Origin: Bordetella parapertussis
GTDB lineage: Bacteria; Pseudomonadota; Gammaproteobacteria; Burkholderiales; Burkholderiaceae_C
DNA: 27,580 bases
Assembly: GCA_945873925.1 (NCBI GenBank)
Contig: CAMCES010000023.1
Coordinates: forward strand, 1-27,580
Direction of reading: 5' to 3'
The notes below the pieces were generated by a model, which saw only the letters and a list, made by a program, of their open reading frames with translations, was not told the origin of the DNA and did not search any database. Made by a program: the position numbers and the translations under genes. Shown here piece by piece: positions 1 through 8,491 of the stretch; positions within the stretch are counted from its first letter, which is position 1, and the number at the start of each line of letters is the position of its first letter.

Positions 1-344
1 TGCAAACCGTTTGGTATGAAAGCCGCCGCGCTGGCCTCGAACCGTCTTTGGTCATGGGTTTGATCGAGGTAGAAAGTGGTTTTAGAAAATTCGCCATCAG
101 CAGCGCAGGTGCGCGTGGCGTGATGCAAGTGATGCCGTTTTGGTCTAGGCAGTTAGGGGCGGAGGATGCCGCGGTGCTGTTCCAGTGGCAAACCAATATG
201 CGCTTTGGCTGCGTGATCTTGCGCCACTACCTGGCGTTGGAGAAGGGAAACCTGCTGATGGCCTTGGGGCGTTACAACGGTAGCCGTGGTCAGATGGCTT
301 ATCCCCAAGCCGTATTGGCTGCACAGCTGCGCTGGCAGCCCTGA
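1..344 (+). CDS. Lytic transglycosylase, SLT domain (3' part, start lies outside window)
   Basis: The open frame enters from the left edge (first full codon at 3) and stops at 342-344. About 113 residues are visible. They show the C-terminal half of a Slt-type lysozyme-like domain: GLIEVESGF carries the likely catalytic Glu (the ES pair), followed by ISSAGARGVMQVMPFW, the family's 'S.AGA.G.MQ.MP' motif, and later ALGRYNGSRG. The family cleaves the MurNAc-GlcNAc bond of peptidoglycan in the periplasm, leaving 1,6-anhydro ends. The domain runs almost to the stop, so this is a short enzyme without a C-terminal extension. It converges on grxD with a 3-nt gap. The signal peptide cannot be judged because the N-terminus is missing. 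Confidence 0.88.
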   Translation, partial: QTVWYESRRAGLEPSLVMGLIEVESGFRKFAISSAGARGVMQVMPFWSRQLGAEDAAVLFQWQTNMRFGCVILRHYLALEKGNLLMALGRYNGSRGQMAYPQAVLAAQLRWQP

Positions 345-347
345 GCT

Positions 348-665
348 TTAAGCGGCAAAGAGTTTGGGCAGCTCGCCGGTTTCGTACATCTCGGTCAGGA
401 TGTCCGAGCCGCCAATAAACTCACCCTTGACATACAACTGGGGGATGGTCGGCCAGTTGCTGTATTCCTTGATGCCTTGGCGAATCTCGGCGTCGTCCAA
501 CACATTGACCGTGGTCAAGGTTTTGGTATCGACACCACTGGCTTTGAGCAACTGGACCGCACGCCCAGAAAACCCGCACTGAGGGAAGCTGGCATTGCCT
601 TTCATGAACAGCACGATGTCGTTGTCTTTGACCAATTGGTCGATGCGTTGATGCACGTCTGTCAT
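348..665 (-). CDS. grxD: Monothiol glutaredoxin, Grx4/GrxD family
   Basis: This 105-residue protein has the CGFS active site (Cys30 in PQCGFSGRAVQLL) and the later WPTIPQLYVKGEFIGGSDI glutathione-binding region with cis-Pro. CGFS glutaredoxins bind a [2Fe-2S] cluster with glutathione and pass it to apoproteins in the cytoplasm. The open frame extends upstream to 731, but I chose ATG 665 because GGAG lies 6 nt before it and the protein then has normal family length. The longer start would overlap prmC and add a tail untypical of the family. It is the last gene of the hemA-prfA-prmC-grxD run. Confidence 0.95.
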   Translation of the reverse strand: MTDVHQRIDQLVKDNDIVLFMKGNASFPQCGFSGRAVQLLKASGVDTKTLTTVNVLDDAEIRQGIKEYSNWPTIPQLYVKGEFIGGSDILTEMYETGELPKLFAA

Positions 666-712
666 TTGTTGCTCCAAATTGAAATACGGGCATGATGCCC
701 CCAGAGGCTTGA

Positions 713-1534
713 TTATTTCACTTTTGGCCACTGACCGCCGGAGCAGCGTTGGATGCCCGCGAGGTCGTTGCGACTTTTTACGTTTGCGAATCCAGCCTGC
801 CTGAGCAGGGCTTGGACTGCAGGTGCTTGGTCATGCCCATGCTCCAAGAGCAGCCAAGCGCCGGGTTTCAGATGTGGCTGGGCCTGGGTGATGATGACGC
901 GGATGTCTGCCAAACCATCCGCACCGCTGACCAGGGCTTGCCTGGGTTCGGCCACCAAGCCTGGTAGGTGGGGGTCATCCTCGGCGATGTAGGGCGGGTT
1001 GGACACGATCAGGTCAAACAGCCCTTGGGCAGCGCTTAACCAGTGGCTGTGTGCAAAGTGCACGGCCAGCCGCAATCGAAGGGCGTTGTGCTGTGCTACG
1101 GCCAAGGCGTCTGGGCTGGCATCAACCGCGCAGACTTGCCAGTCCGGGCGTGCGTGTTTCAAGGCCAGGGCGATCGCGCCGCTGCCAGTGCCCAAGTCCA
1201 TCACCCGCAGGCTGGTTGGCCCGATCTCCAGCGCCCAATCCACCAAGTTTTCTGTGTCGGGGCGTGGCACCAAAACCCGGGCATCCACGGCCAGGCGTAA
1301 GCCGTGGAAGTCTTGCCATCCGGTCAGGTAGCCCAAGGGTTCGTGTTGCAAACGGCGATGCACCAATTGCAAGAAGGCGTTCAAGGAAGCCACACCAGGC
1401 TCATCGCTGTCGTGCATCAGCAGCCATGCGCGGTCATGCAGGTCGCGCCCGAGCGCATGCAAGAGCAAGGTTTGGGCTTCGAGGTGATCCAAACCCAAGG
1501 CTTTGGCCTGCTGCAGAACCTGGGCTATCTTCAA
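713..1534 (-). CDS. prmC: Peptide chain release factor N5-glutamine methyltransferase
   Basis: This 273-residue, SAM-dependent methyltransferase modifies the Gln of the GGQ motif in release factors RF1 and RF2. The N-terminal helical domain covers about residues 1-85. The Rossmann domain follows, with the SAM motif VMDLGTGSGAIALAL and the substrate-binding NPPY motif at residues 179-182. Its start codon overlaps the prfA stop by 4 nt (ATGA), so translation is probably coupled to that of prfA, whose product is its substrate. Length and motifs are normal for the family. Confidence 0.96.
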   Translation of the reverse strand: MKIAQVLQQAKALGLDHLEAQTLLLHALGRDLHDRAWLLMHDSDEPGVASLNAFLQLVHRRLQHEPLGYLTGWQDFHGLRLAVDARVLVPRPDTENLVDWALEIGPTSLRVMDLGTGSGAIALALKHARPDWQVCAVDASPDALAVAQHNALRLRLAVHFAHSHWLSAAQGLFDLIVSNPPYIAEDDPHLPGLVAEPRQALVSGADGLADIRVIITQAQPHLKPGAWLLLEHGHDQAPAVQALLRQAGFANVKSRNDLAGIQRCSGGQWPKVK

Positions 1535-2619
1535 CCGGCGCCTTCCAGAGCTGCCAACTGCTGGGCGGCTTCATAGACTTGCAGCGCTTCGACCACATCG
1601 CCTAAGTCACCTTCCATGATGGCCAAGAGTTTGTAAAGCGTGAGGTTGATCCGGTGGTCGGTGAAGCGGCCTTGCGGGAAGTTGTAGGTGCGGATGCGGT
1701 CGGATCGGTCGCCGCTGCCGATCAGGCTTTTGCGCTCGGCAGCATCTTTGGCAGCCCGCTCGGCGCGGTCTTTTTCCTGAATGCGGGCGGTCAACACCCG
1801 CAGCGCTTGTGCTTTGTTACTGTGCTGGCTGCGGCCATCTTGGCACTCGGCCACGATGCCCGTGGGCAAGTGGGTGATGCGCACCGCCGAGTCGGTTTTG
1901 TTGATGTGCTGGCCGCCTGCGCCACTGGCGCGGAAGGTGTCAATCCGCAAATCGGCCGGGTTGATCTGGATGGTTTGCGCCTCATCAGGCTCGGCCAACA
2001 CCGCCACGGTGCAGGCGCTGGTGTGGATGCGCCCTTGGGTCTCGGTGGCAGGCACGCGCTGTACACGGTGGCCGCCCGACTCGAACTTCAGTGCCCCGTA
2101 TACGCCAGCGCCATCGATGCGGATCACCACCTCTTTGTAGCCGCCCAATTCGCTGGCAGATTCGCTGATGAATTCCACCCGCCAGCTTTGGTTGGCGCAA
2201 TAGCGGGTGTACATGCGCAACAAATCGCCCGCGAACAAAGCGGATTCATCGCCGCCTGTGCCAGCGCGGATTTCCAAAAACGCGTTGCGTGCGTCGTCCG
2301 GGTCTTTGGGCAGCAACATGCGTTGCAACTGCGCCGCCAAAGCCTCGAGCTTGGTTTGTCCACGCTCGATTTCTTCTTGTGCCATGGCTTGAACCTCTGG
2401 GTCCGGGTCTTGCAACATGGTTTGCGCCGCCACCATGTCTTGGCTTTGTTGCAGCCACTCTTGGTAGGGATGGACCAAGGCCACCACCTCGGCGTGTTCG
2501 CGCGACAAGGCCATGAATTGGGTCATGTCTTGCATGATGTCTTGGCGGGACAGCAAAAAATCCAGCTCGGACAAACGTTGCACCGAGCGCTCAAGCTGAG
2601 CGCGCATGAAGGGTTTCAT
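1531..2619 (-). CDS. prfA: Peptide chain release factor 1 (RF1)
   Basis: This 362-residue factor ends translation at UAA and UAG codons. Visible marks are the GGQ motif at residues 235-237 (inside GAGGQHINKTDSAVRITH), which enters the peptidyl-transferase centre, and the RF1-type tripeptide anticodon region RVPATETQGRIHTS. The PAT there fits the PxT rule for RF1; RF2 has SPF. The start MKPFMRAQLERS matches the usual RF1 N-terminus. No clear Shine-Dalgarno sequence precedes the ATG, which lies 17 nt after the hemA stop, so it may depend on coupling to hemA. The order hemA-prfA-prmC is conserved in many proteobacteria. Confidence 0.97.
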   Translation of the reverse strand: MKPFMRAQLERSVQRLSELDFLLSRQDIMQDMTQFMALSREHAEVVALVHPYQEWLQQSQDMVAAQTMLQDPDPEVQAMAQEEIERGQTKLEALAAQLQRMLLPKDPDDARNAFLEIRAGTGGDESALFAGDLLRMYTRYCANQSWRVEFISESASELGGYKEVVIRIDGAGVYGALKFESGGHRVQRVPATETQGRIHTSACTVAVLAEPDEAQTIQINPADLRIDTFRASGAGGQHINKTDSAVRITHLPTGIVAECQDGRSQHSNKAQALRVLTARIQEKDRAERAAKDAAERKSLIGSGDRSDRIRTYNFPQGRFTDHRINLTLYKLLAIMEGDLGDVVEALQVYEAAQQLAALEGAG

Positions 2620-2636
2620 AAGGGGGTGCGGCTCAG

Positions 2637-3896
2637 CTAACGGCTGGCGCGCAAAAAGAAATGTTCGATGGCACTGCGCGCTTCTTGGCGCGCGTGTGCG
2701 TCATCTGCATGCAGCTCCGACATGGCCCCGTGGAGCATTTTTTGGGTGAGGCCTTTGGCCAGGGCTTCGAGCACGGCTTCGATCGGCTCGCCTTTGGCCA
2801 GCAATTTTTGCGCACGCTGCAACTCAGCTTGTCGCCAAGCATCGGCTTGTTGGTTGAGTTGTTGAATCAGGGGAACATCCGAGCGTTGGTCTAGCCAATG
2901 CACAAAACTTTGCACACCCGCGTCAATGATGACCTCGGCCTCAGCCACCGCTGCTTGGCGGCTGGCCTGCCCAGTTTGAACCACCAGCGATAAATCGTCG
3001 ACGGTGTAGAGGTAGACATCGCGCAAGGACTTGACCTCGGGCTCAATGTCGCGGGGAACCGCCAAATCGACCATGAACATGGGCCGATTGCGGCGGTTTT
3101 TCAGGGCACGCTCCACCGCGCCGAGCCCGATCAAGGGCAAGGTGCTGGCCGTGCAGCTGATGACCGCGTCGAACTCGTGCAAGCGGTCGGGCAGGTCGGC
3201 CAAGCGCATGACCTGTGCGCCAAATTGCTGGGCCAGATGCTCACCTCGCTCTTGGGTGCGGTTGGCCACGGTCATGGTCATGGGGGTTTTGGCCGCAAAG
3301 TGGGTGGCGCACAACTCGATCATTTCGCCCGCGCCGACAAACAAGACATGAATTTTGCTGAGGTCCTCGAACAATTGCGCAGCCAGTCGGACAGAAGCGG
3401 CTGACATGCTGATGCTGTGCGCACCGATTTCGGTGGAGCTGCGCACTTGCTTGGCCACGGCAAACGAGCGCTGGAACATTTGGTGCAAAGTCGAGCCCAA
3501 CGCGCCGGCCTCACGGGCAACCCTGACCGCGTCTTTCATTTGACCCAAGATTTGGGGTTCGCCCAACACCATCGAGTCCAAGCCACTGGCCACACGGAAA
3601 GCATGGCGCGCAGCTTCATCGTCGAGCATGGTGTAGACATGGCCGTGCAACACCTCCGGACTCACGCCACCGGATTCGGCCAACCAGCCCATGGTTTTGG
3701 GCAAAGAAATTTCTTGTGAAGCGCAGTAAATCTCGGTGCGGTTGCAAGTTGAGAGGATGGTGGCTTCGGTTTGGGTGCCAAGGCTGTTGCGCAAACCTGC
3801 GAGCACAGGCCCCATTTGATCGACAGCAAATGCAAAACGACCCCGCAGATCAAGTGGTGCGGTGGTATGGTTGAGACCGAGCGCCCATACAGACAT
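2637..3896 (-). CDS. hemA: Glutamyl-tRNA reductase
   Basis: This 419-residue enzyme reduces Glu-tRNA(Glu) with NADPH to glutamate-1-semialdehyde, the first step of C5 tetrapyrrole synthesis. The N-terminal catalytic domain has the nucleophile Cys51 in LSTCNRTEIYC. The NADPH domain shows LFVGAGEMIELC, and a C-terminal helical dimerisation domain follows from about residue 320. The start MSVWALGLNHTTAPLDLRG is the standard family N-terminus, so the ATG at 3896 is well supported. There is no Shine-Dalgarno sequence, and a consensus TATAAT lies 7 nt upstream of the ATG, suggesting a leaderless or nearly leaderless mRNA. It heads the minus-strand operon with prfA, prmC and grxD. Confidence 0.97.
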   Translation of the reverse strand: MSVWALGLNHTTAPLDLRGRFAFAVDQMGPVLAGLRNSLGTQTEATILSTCNRTEIYCASQEISLPKTMGWLAESGGVSPEVLHGHVYTMLDDEAARHAFRVASGLDSMVLGEPQILGQMKDAVRVAREAGALGSTLHQMFQRSFAVAKQVRSSTEIGAHSISMSAASVRLAAQLFEDLSKIHVLFVGAGEMIELCATHFAAKTPMTMTVANRTQERGEHLAQQFGAQVMRLADLPDRLHEFDAVISCTASTLPLIGLGAVERALKNRRNRPMFMVDLAVPRDIEPEVKSLRDVYLYTVDDLSLVVQTGQASRQAAVAEAEVIIDAGVQSFVHWLDQRSDVPLIQQLNQQADAWRQAELQRAQKLLAKGEPIEAVLEALAKGLTQKMLHGAMSELHADDAHARQEARSAIEHFFLRASR

Positions 3897-3920
3897 AAAT
3901 GAGATTATAAAATTTCAAAC
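3897..3920. promoter_or_regulatory. 24-nt divergent intergenic region with hemA -10 element
   Basis: On the minus strand, TATAAT occupies 3909-3904, seven bases before the hemA ATG (3896-3894). A start site 6-8 bases beyond that element falls at or next to the A of the ATG. No convincing -35 hexamer sits 16-18 bases upstream. On the plus strand, TTGAGA (3871-3876) and CATAAA (3894-3899) are 17 bases apart and could serve the small membrane protein gene at 3921. Both promoters would then lie partly inside the opposite gene. Confidence 0.45.
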
Positions 3921-4199
3921 ATGGATAGTTTGTCGCTTATTGTGCACGTTTTGAATTTTCTGGCCCCTGCGCTGGCCGTTGGCGCTTGGATCACCCTGGT
4001 TTCTCCTTTGGTTTGGCGCGGGCCCCATGCCTGGCGAGGTTGGAGAGGCAGACTCTTCCTGAACAGCGCCGCAGGAGCACTGATGCTGATCTTGGGCATT
4101 TTTTGGTTCGGTCAAGACGGCAAGATGGTCACTTACCTCGCCATGGTGATGGCTTGTGCCAGCAGCCAGTGGTTATTGAGCAGGAAAAAGCAAGCCTGA
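3921..4199 (+). CDS. Small hydrophobic membrane protein, unknown function
   Basis: This 92-residue protein has three predicted membrane helices: about residues 5-31 (IVHVLNFLAPALAVGAWITL), 49-62 (NSAAGALMLILGIFWFG) and 70-85 (VTYLAMVMACASSQWLL). Basic loops (WRGPHAWRGWRGR, SRKKQA) suggest the orientation. I do not recognise a named family. It is divergent from hemA, with only 24 nt between the start codons, and 30 nt upstream of the large oxidoreductase gene. No Shine-Dalgarno sequence precedes ATG 3921. Its coding nature rests on the coherent membrane-protein pattern and its fit in the otherwise empty interval. Confidence 0.75.
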   Translation: MDSLSLIVHVLNFLAPALAVGAWITLVSPLVWRGPHAWRGWRGRLFLNSAAGALMLILGIFWFGQDGKMVTYLAMVMACASSQWLLSRKKQA

Positions 4200-4215
4200 C
4201 GTGACCCTGGGTTAA

Positions 4216-4236
4216 CATTCATTGACATTATGAATG
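4216..4236 (+). repeat. Perfect inverted repeat containing a start codon
   Basis: CATTCAT (4216-4222) and ATGAATG (4230-4236) are exact reverse complements separated by the 7-nt loop TGACATT. The right arm begins with the ATG of the large oxidoreductase. In the mRNA this would form a 7-bp hairpin over the start codon, and no Shine-Dalgarno sequence lies upstream. Confidence 0.5.
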
Positions 4237-7200
4237 CGCCATCGCCATTACATCCATTGACGGAGGCTGTCCAAGACGGCCCCCGTTTGCGCGAAATTCC
4301 CTACAACTACACCTCGTTCTCTGACCGCGAAATCGTGATTCGCTTATTGGGACCGCAGGCATGGCAAACCTTGGAAGCTCTGCGCGACGAAAGACGCACA
4401 GGCCGCTCCGCTCGCATGCTGTTTGAGGTGCTGGGAGACATATGGGTGGTGCAGCGCAATCCCTATTTACAAGACGACTTGCTCGATAACCCCAAGCGCC
4501 GAGAAATGTTGGTGGAAGCCCTGCACCATCGGTTGCGCGAGGTCAACACCCGCCGCCTGGTCGGTGACGGTGAGCGTGACCACCTGGTTGGCAGCCTGAT
4601 CGCCCAGGCCCAGCAAGCGGTTGAAGCATTTGCCCGCCAATTTGACCTGGTTGGCCAATTGCGCAAACGTGCCAATCGGGTGCTGCGCAAATGCACCCAC
4701 CCCGACAACATCAAGTTCGATGCGATGAGTCGCGTCTCGCATGTCACCGATGCCACCGACTGGCGTGTCGAATACCCGTTCGTGGTGCTGGCTCCCGATA
4801 CCGAGGCCGAAATGGCCCGTCTGGTCAAAGCTTGTATTGAGCTGGGACTGACGATCGTGCCGCGCGGCGGCGGCACCGGCTACACCGGCGGTGCGATTCC
4901 TCTGACCTGGTTAAGTGTGGTCATCAACACCGAGAAACTGCAAGCCATCGGTTCAGTAGAGCACTGTCTGCTGCCTGGCTTGAGCCAAGCCGTGCCGACC
5001 GTGACCACCGAGGCCGGCGTGGTCACGCAGCGTGTGGCAGACCTGGCCGAAAGCGCTGGCTTGGTGTTTGCCGTCGACCCGACATCCGCAGATGCTTCTT
5101 GCATTGGCGGCAACATCGCCATGAACGCGGGCGGCAAAAAGGCGGTGCTCTGGGGCACAGCCCTAGACAACCTGGCCAGTTGGCGCATGGTCACCCCCGA
5201 TGCCCAATGGCTCGAGGTGGTTCGCCTCAACCACAACCTGGGCAAGATCCATGATGCTGACATGGCCAGCTTTGAGTTGCGCTATTTCGAGGCTGATGGC
5301 AAGACGCCTGTGCGCAACGAGCGCTTGGACATCCCAGGCCACAGTTTTCGCAAAGTAGGTTTGGGCAAGGATGTCACTGATAAGTTTTTAAGTGGTCTGC
5401 CAGGCATCCAAAAGGAAGGCTGCGATGGCTTGATCACCAGCGCCCGTTGGATCTTGCACCGCATGCCCAGCCACACCCGCACCGTCTGCCTGGAGTTTTT
5501 TGGGCCCGCCAATTTGGCTGTGCCCAGCATCGTCGACATCAAAAATTACATGTTCACTGCGGCCCAGCAAAGCGGCACCGTGCTGGCGGGTTTGGAGCAC
5601 TTGGACAGCCGCTACCTGAAGGCGGTTGGGTACACCACCAAATCCAAGCGCGGCGGTTTGCCCAAGATGGTTTTGTTTGGCGACATCGCTGGCGACGATG
5701 CGGACGAGGTGGCACGTGTCACCTCCGAGGTGGTGCGTTTGGCCAATGCCCGCACTGGCGAGGGTTTTGTGGCGGTCAGTCCTGAGGCGCGCAAAAAGTT
5801 TTGGCTGGACCGCAAACGCACAGCGGCCATCAGCCGTCACACCAACGCATTCAAGATCAACGAGGACGTGGTGATTCCTTTGCCGCGCATGGCCGAGTAC
5901 ACCGACGGCATTGAGCGCATCAACATCGAACTGTCTTTGCGCAACAAAATCGCTTTGTGCGATGCCTTGATGCAATTGCTCACCCGTGGATCCCTGCCCC
6001 TGGGGCTGGCTGATGATGACACCGACACGCCTTCGCCTGAGTTGCTGCAAGAACGGATCGACCAAGCCTTGCTGCTGCTCCAAGAGGTGCAAAGTTTGTG
6101 GCAGTCCTGGTTGGACAATGTGGCCACCCTCTTGTTGGCTTTGCAAAACCACGAGCTTCGGGCCAGTTGGAAAACCCAGCTTCGCGCGCCCTTGCACGAT
6201 TTGTTCAGCGGTGCGGCTTTTGCACCCTTGCGCAAAGAATTTGATGCCGTGCATCAGCGCGTCCTCAAAGGCCGGGTGTGGGCGGCTTTGCATATGCACG
6301 CCGGTGACGGCAACGTGCACACCAATTTACCAGTCAACAGCGATGACTATGAGATGCTGCGCACCGCGCATGAAGCGGTTGACCGCATCATGGCCTTGGC
6401 GCGCTCCTTGGATGGGGTGATTTCTGGTGAACACGGCATTGGCATCACCAAGCTGGAATACCTTACCCCGCAAGAGCTGCAGCCCTTCGCGGACTACAAA
6501 GCCCGCATCGATCCTGATGGCAGATTCAACAAAGGCAAATTGCTGCGCAACGCCGACCTGCGTTTGGCCTACACCCCCAGTTTTGGTTTGATGGGCCATG
6601 AGTCACTCATCATGCAGCAGTCAGACATTGGGGCGATTGCCGACTCGATCAAAGACTGCCTGCGGTGCGGCAAATGCAAACCGGTGTGCGCCACCCATGT
6701 GCCTGGCGCCAATTTGCTCTACAGCCCGCGCGACAAAATTTTGGCCACCTCGTTGTTGATCGAAGCTTTTTTGTACGAAGAGCAAACCCGACGAGGCATC
6801 TCCATCCGCCACTGGGAAGCATTTGAAGACGTGTCCGACCATTGCACCGTCTGCCATAAATGCGCGGCACCTTGCCCTGTCAAGATTGACTTTGGCGATG
6901 TGACCATGAACATGCGCAATCTGCTGCGCAAGATGGGTCAGCAAAGTTTTCGGCCGGCCTCGCGTTTTCAGTCTTGGATGGTGGGCACGGTCAACCCGCA
7001 GGCGATCAACCTGGCACACGGCATTACCCGCTTGGGCATGCAAGCACAGCGGGTAGCCAACGGTTTGTTCAGACGCCTGGGTAGCGCCCAAACCGCTCAG
7101 CCGCCTGCCACCGTGGGCGCGGCCAGCGTCAAGGCGCAGGTGATTCATTTCGTTAACAAGAAAATGCCCAAGGGCTTGCCCAACAAAACCGCCAGGGCTT

Positions 7201-8066
7201 TGTTGGACATCGAAGACCGTGACTACGTGCCGATCATCCGCAACCCTGCGCAAACCACGGCAGACGCCGAGGCGGTGTTTTATTTCCCAGGCTGCGGCTC
7301 CGAGCGTTTGTTCAGCCAGGTGGGCTTGGCCACCCAAGCCATGTTGTGGCATGCTGGTGTGCAAACCGTGTTGCCGCCTGGCTACTTGTGTTGCGGTTAT
7401 CCGCAGCGCGGCGCGGGTCAACAAGACAAGGCCGAGAAAATCATCACCGACAACCGGGTGCTGTTCCACCGAGTGGCCAACACCTTGAATTACCTAGACA
7501 TCAAGACCGTGGTGGTCAGTTGCGGCACCTGCTTTGACCAGTTGCAAAGCTATGAGTTCGACAAAATTTTCCCTGAGTGCAAAATCATGGACATCCATGA
7601 ATACCTGCTGAGCAAAAACATCACCTTGCCGGGCGGGCAAGCCTACCTCTACCACGACCCCTGCCACAGCCCTATGAAGCAACAAGCACCGATGAAAACC
7701 GTCAAGGCTTTGCTCGGTGAGCAAGTGATTGAGAGCAAACGCTGTTGCGGTGAAAGTGGGGGTTTGGCATATTCACGGCCTGATATTTCCACCCAAGTTC
7801 GGTTTCGCAAGGAGCAAGAGATCCGCGCAGGCGAAGCCGAATTGCGCGACAAAGGATGGGTGGATGACAAAGCCAATGTCAAGGTGCTGACCTCTTGCCC
7901 GAGTTGCATGATGGGCTTGAATCGGTTTGAAGACGACTTGCAAAACGGTTTGCTCGAAGCCGATTACATCGTGGTCGAAATGGCCAAACACATACTGGGA
8001 GACCACTGGATGTCCGACTATGTCCTCAAGGCCAACAACGGTGGCATCGAACGGGTATTGGTCTAG
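4230..8066 (+). CDS. DUF3683-type FAD-linked oxidase / 4Fe-4S / CCG-domain oxidoreductase (YdiJ-like fusion)
   Basis: This protein has 1278 residues. The first ~170 are an N-terminal extension that I assign to DUF3683 from memory. A PCMH-type FAD domain follows, with RGGGTGYTGGA at 212-222. The FAD-oxidase C-terminal domain has MHAGDGNVHTN near 690, SGEHGIGITK near 735 and GRFNKGKLL near 767, with a helical insertion at about 570-660. Two 4Fe-4S motifs follow: C810xxCxxCxxxC820 and C872xxCxxCxxxC882. Two CCG halves close the protein (C1022, C1054-C1055, C1098; C1145, C1172-C1173, C1223xxC1226). This combines the parts of GlcD and GlcF, as in E. coli YdiJ, which oxidises D-2-hydroxy acids and passes electrons toward the respiratory chain. 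The substrate here cannot be read from sequence. It lies just upstream of the ubiquinone genes. Confidence 0.9.
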   Translation: MNAPSPLHPLTEAVQDGPRLREIPYNYTSFSDREIVIRLLGPQAWQTLEALRDERRTGRSARMLFEVLGDIWVVQRNPYLQDDLLDNPKRREMLVEALHHRLREVNTRRLVGDGERDHLVGSLIAQAQQAVEAFARQFDLVGQLRKRANRVLRKCTHPDNIKFDAMSRVSHVTDATDWRVEYPFVVLAPDTEAEMARLVKACIELGLTIVPRGGGTGYTGGAIPLTWLSVVINTEKLQAIGSVEHCLLPGLSQAVPTVTTEAGVVTQRVADLAESAGLVFAVDPTSADASCIGGNIAMNAGGKKAVLWGTALDNLASWRMVTPDAQWLEVVRLNHNLGKIHDADMASFELRYFEADGKTPVRNERLDIPGHSFRKVGLGKDVTDKFLSGLPGIQKEGCDGLITSARWILHRMPSHTRTVCLEFFGPANLAVPSIVDIKNYMFTAAQQSGTVLAGLEHLDSRYLKAVGYTTKSKRGGLPKMVLFGDIAGDDADEVARVTSEVVRLANARTGEGFVAVSPEARKKFWLDRKRTAAISRHTNAFKINEDVVIPLPRMAEYTDGIERINIELSLRNKIALCDALMQLLTRGSLPLGLADDDTDTPSPELLQERIDQALLLLQEVQSLWQSWLDNVATLLLALQNHELRASWKTQLRAPLHDLFSGAAFAPLRKEFDAVHQRVLKGRVWAALHMHAGDGNVHTNLPVNSDDYEMLRTAHEAVDRIMALARSLDGVISGEHGIGITKLEYLTPQELQPFADYKARIDPDGRFNKGKLLRNADLRLAYTPSFGLMGHESLIMQQSDIGAIADSIKDCLRCGKCKPVCATHVPGANLLYSPRDKILATSLLIEAFLYEEQTRRGISIRHWEAFEDVSDHCTVCHKCAAPCPVKIDFGDVTMNMRNLLRKMGQQSFRPASRFQSWMVGTVNPQAINLAHGITRLGMQAQRVANGLFRRLGSAQTAQPPATVGAASVKAQVIHFVNKKMPKGLPNKTARALLDIEDRDYVPIIRNPAQTTADAEAVFYFPGCGSERLFSQVGLATQAMLWHAGVQTVLPPGYLCCGYPQRGAGQQDKAEKIITDNRVLFHRVANTLNYLDIKTVVVSCGTCFDQLQSYEFDKIFPECKIMDIHEYLLSKNITLPGGQAYLYHDPCHSPMKQQAPMKTVKALLGEQVIESKRCCGESGGLAYSRPDISTQVRFRKEQEIRAGEAELRDKGWVDDKANVKVLTSCPSCMMGLNRFEDDLQNGLLEADYIVVEMAKHILGDHWMSDYVLKANNGGIERVLV

Positions 8067-8071
8067 TCGCC

Positions 8072-8482
8072 ATGGCAGGATTACAAGCCCACACCCCCGT
8101 GCCCACGGACATCGTGTTGCACAACGCATCCAAGGTTTTGGAGATCGCTTTCAACAATGGCAGCCAGTTTCGTCTGCCCTTTGAGTTGCTTCGGGTTTAC
8201 AGCCCTTCTGCCGAAGTGCAAGGCCATGGCCCTGGCCAAGAGGTGCTGCAAACGGGCAAAAGGCATGTGGGCATCTTGTCCCTGGAGCCTGTCGGTAATT
8301 ACGGCGTTCAACCCAACTTCAGCGATGGTCACAACAGCGGGATTTTTTCATGGGACTACCTATACCAACTCGGCTTGAACGAACAAGCCCTGTGGGTGCA
8401 GTACCAACAACGATTGCAAGAGGCGGGTGTCGATCGCGATGCGCCCATGACTGAGCGCGGCGGTTCGGCTTGTCAAACCTGA
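8072..8482 (+). CDS. DUF971 (gamma-butyrobetaine hydroxylase-like N-terminal) domain protein
   Basis: This 136-residue protein consists almost entirely of a DUF971 domain: LEIAFNNGSQFRLPFELLRVYSPSAEVQ, then VGILSLEPVGNYGVQPNF and SGIFSWDYLYQLG. In eukaryotes this fold is the N-terminal domain of gamma-butyrobetaine hydroxylase. In bacteria it occurs alone and its role is not settled. It starts 5 nt after the oxidoreductase stop and ends 9 nt before ubiE, so it is almost certainly co-transcribed with both. The tail ends in SACQT with a single Cys, and there is no clear metal-binding set. Confidence 0.85.
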   Translation: MAGLQAHTPVPTDIVLHNASKVLEIAFNNGSQFRLPFELLRVYSPSAEVQGHGPGQEVLQTGKRHVGILSLEPVGNYGVQPNFSDGHNSGIFSWDYLYQLGLNEQALWVQYQQRLQEAGVDRDAPMTERGGSACQT

Positions 8483-8491
8483 AAGGCGAGC

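Noticed and set aside
1654..2640. Long open frame on the plus strand opposite prfA (328 codons)
   Set aside because: It lies entirely over a clear prfA reading frame, has no recognisable domain, and is explained by strong codon bias in the real gene.
5388..6320. Long open frame on the minus strand inside the oxidoreductase gene (310 codons), and a similar one at 6621-7469
   Set aside because: The plus-strand frame carries continuous family motifs across both regions. The antisense translations are rich in His, Gln and Gly with no domain pattern.
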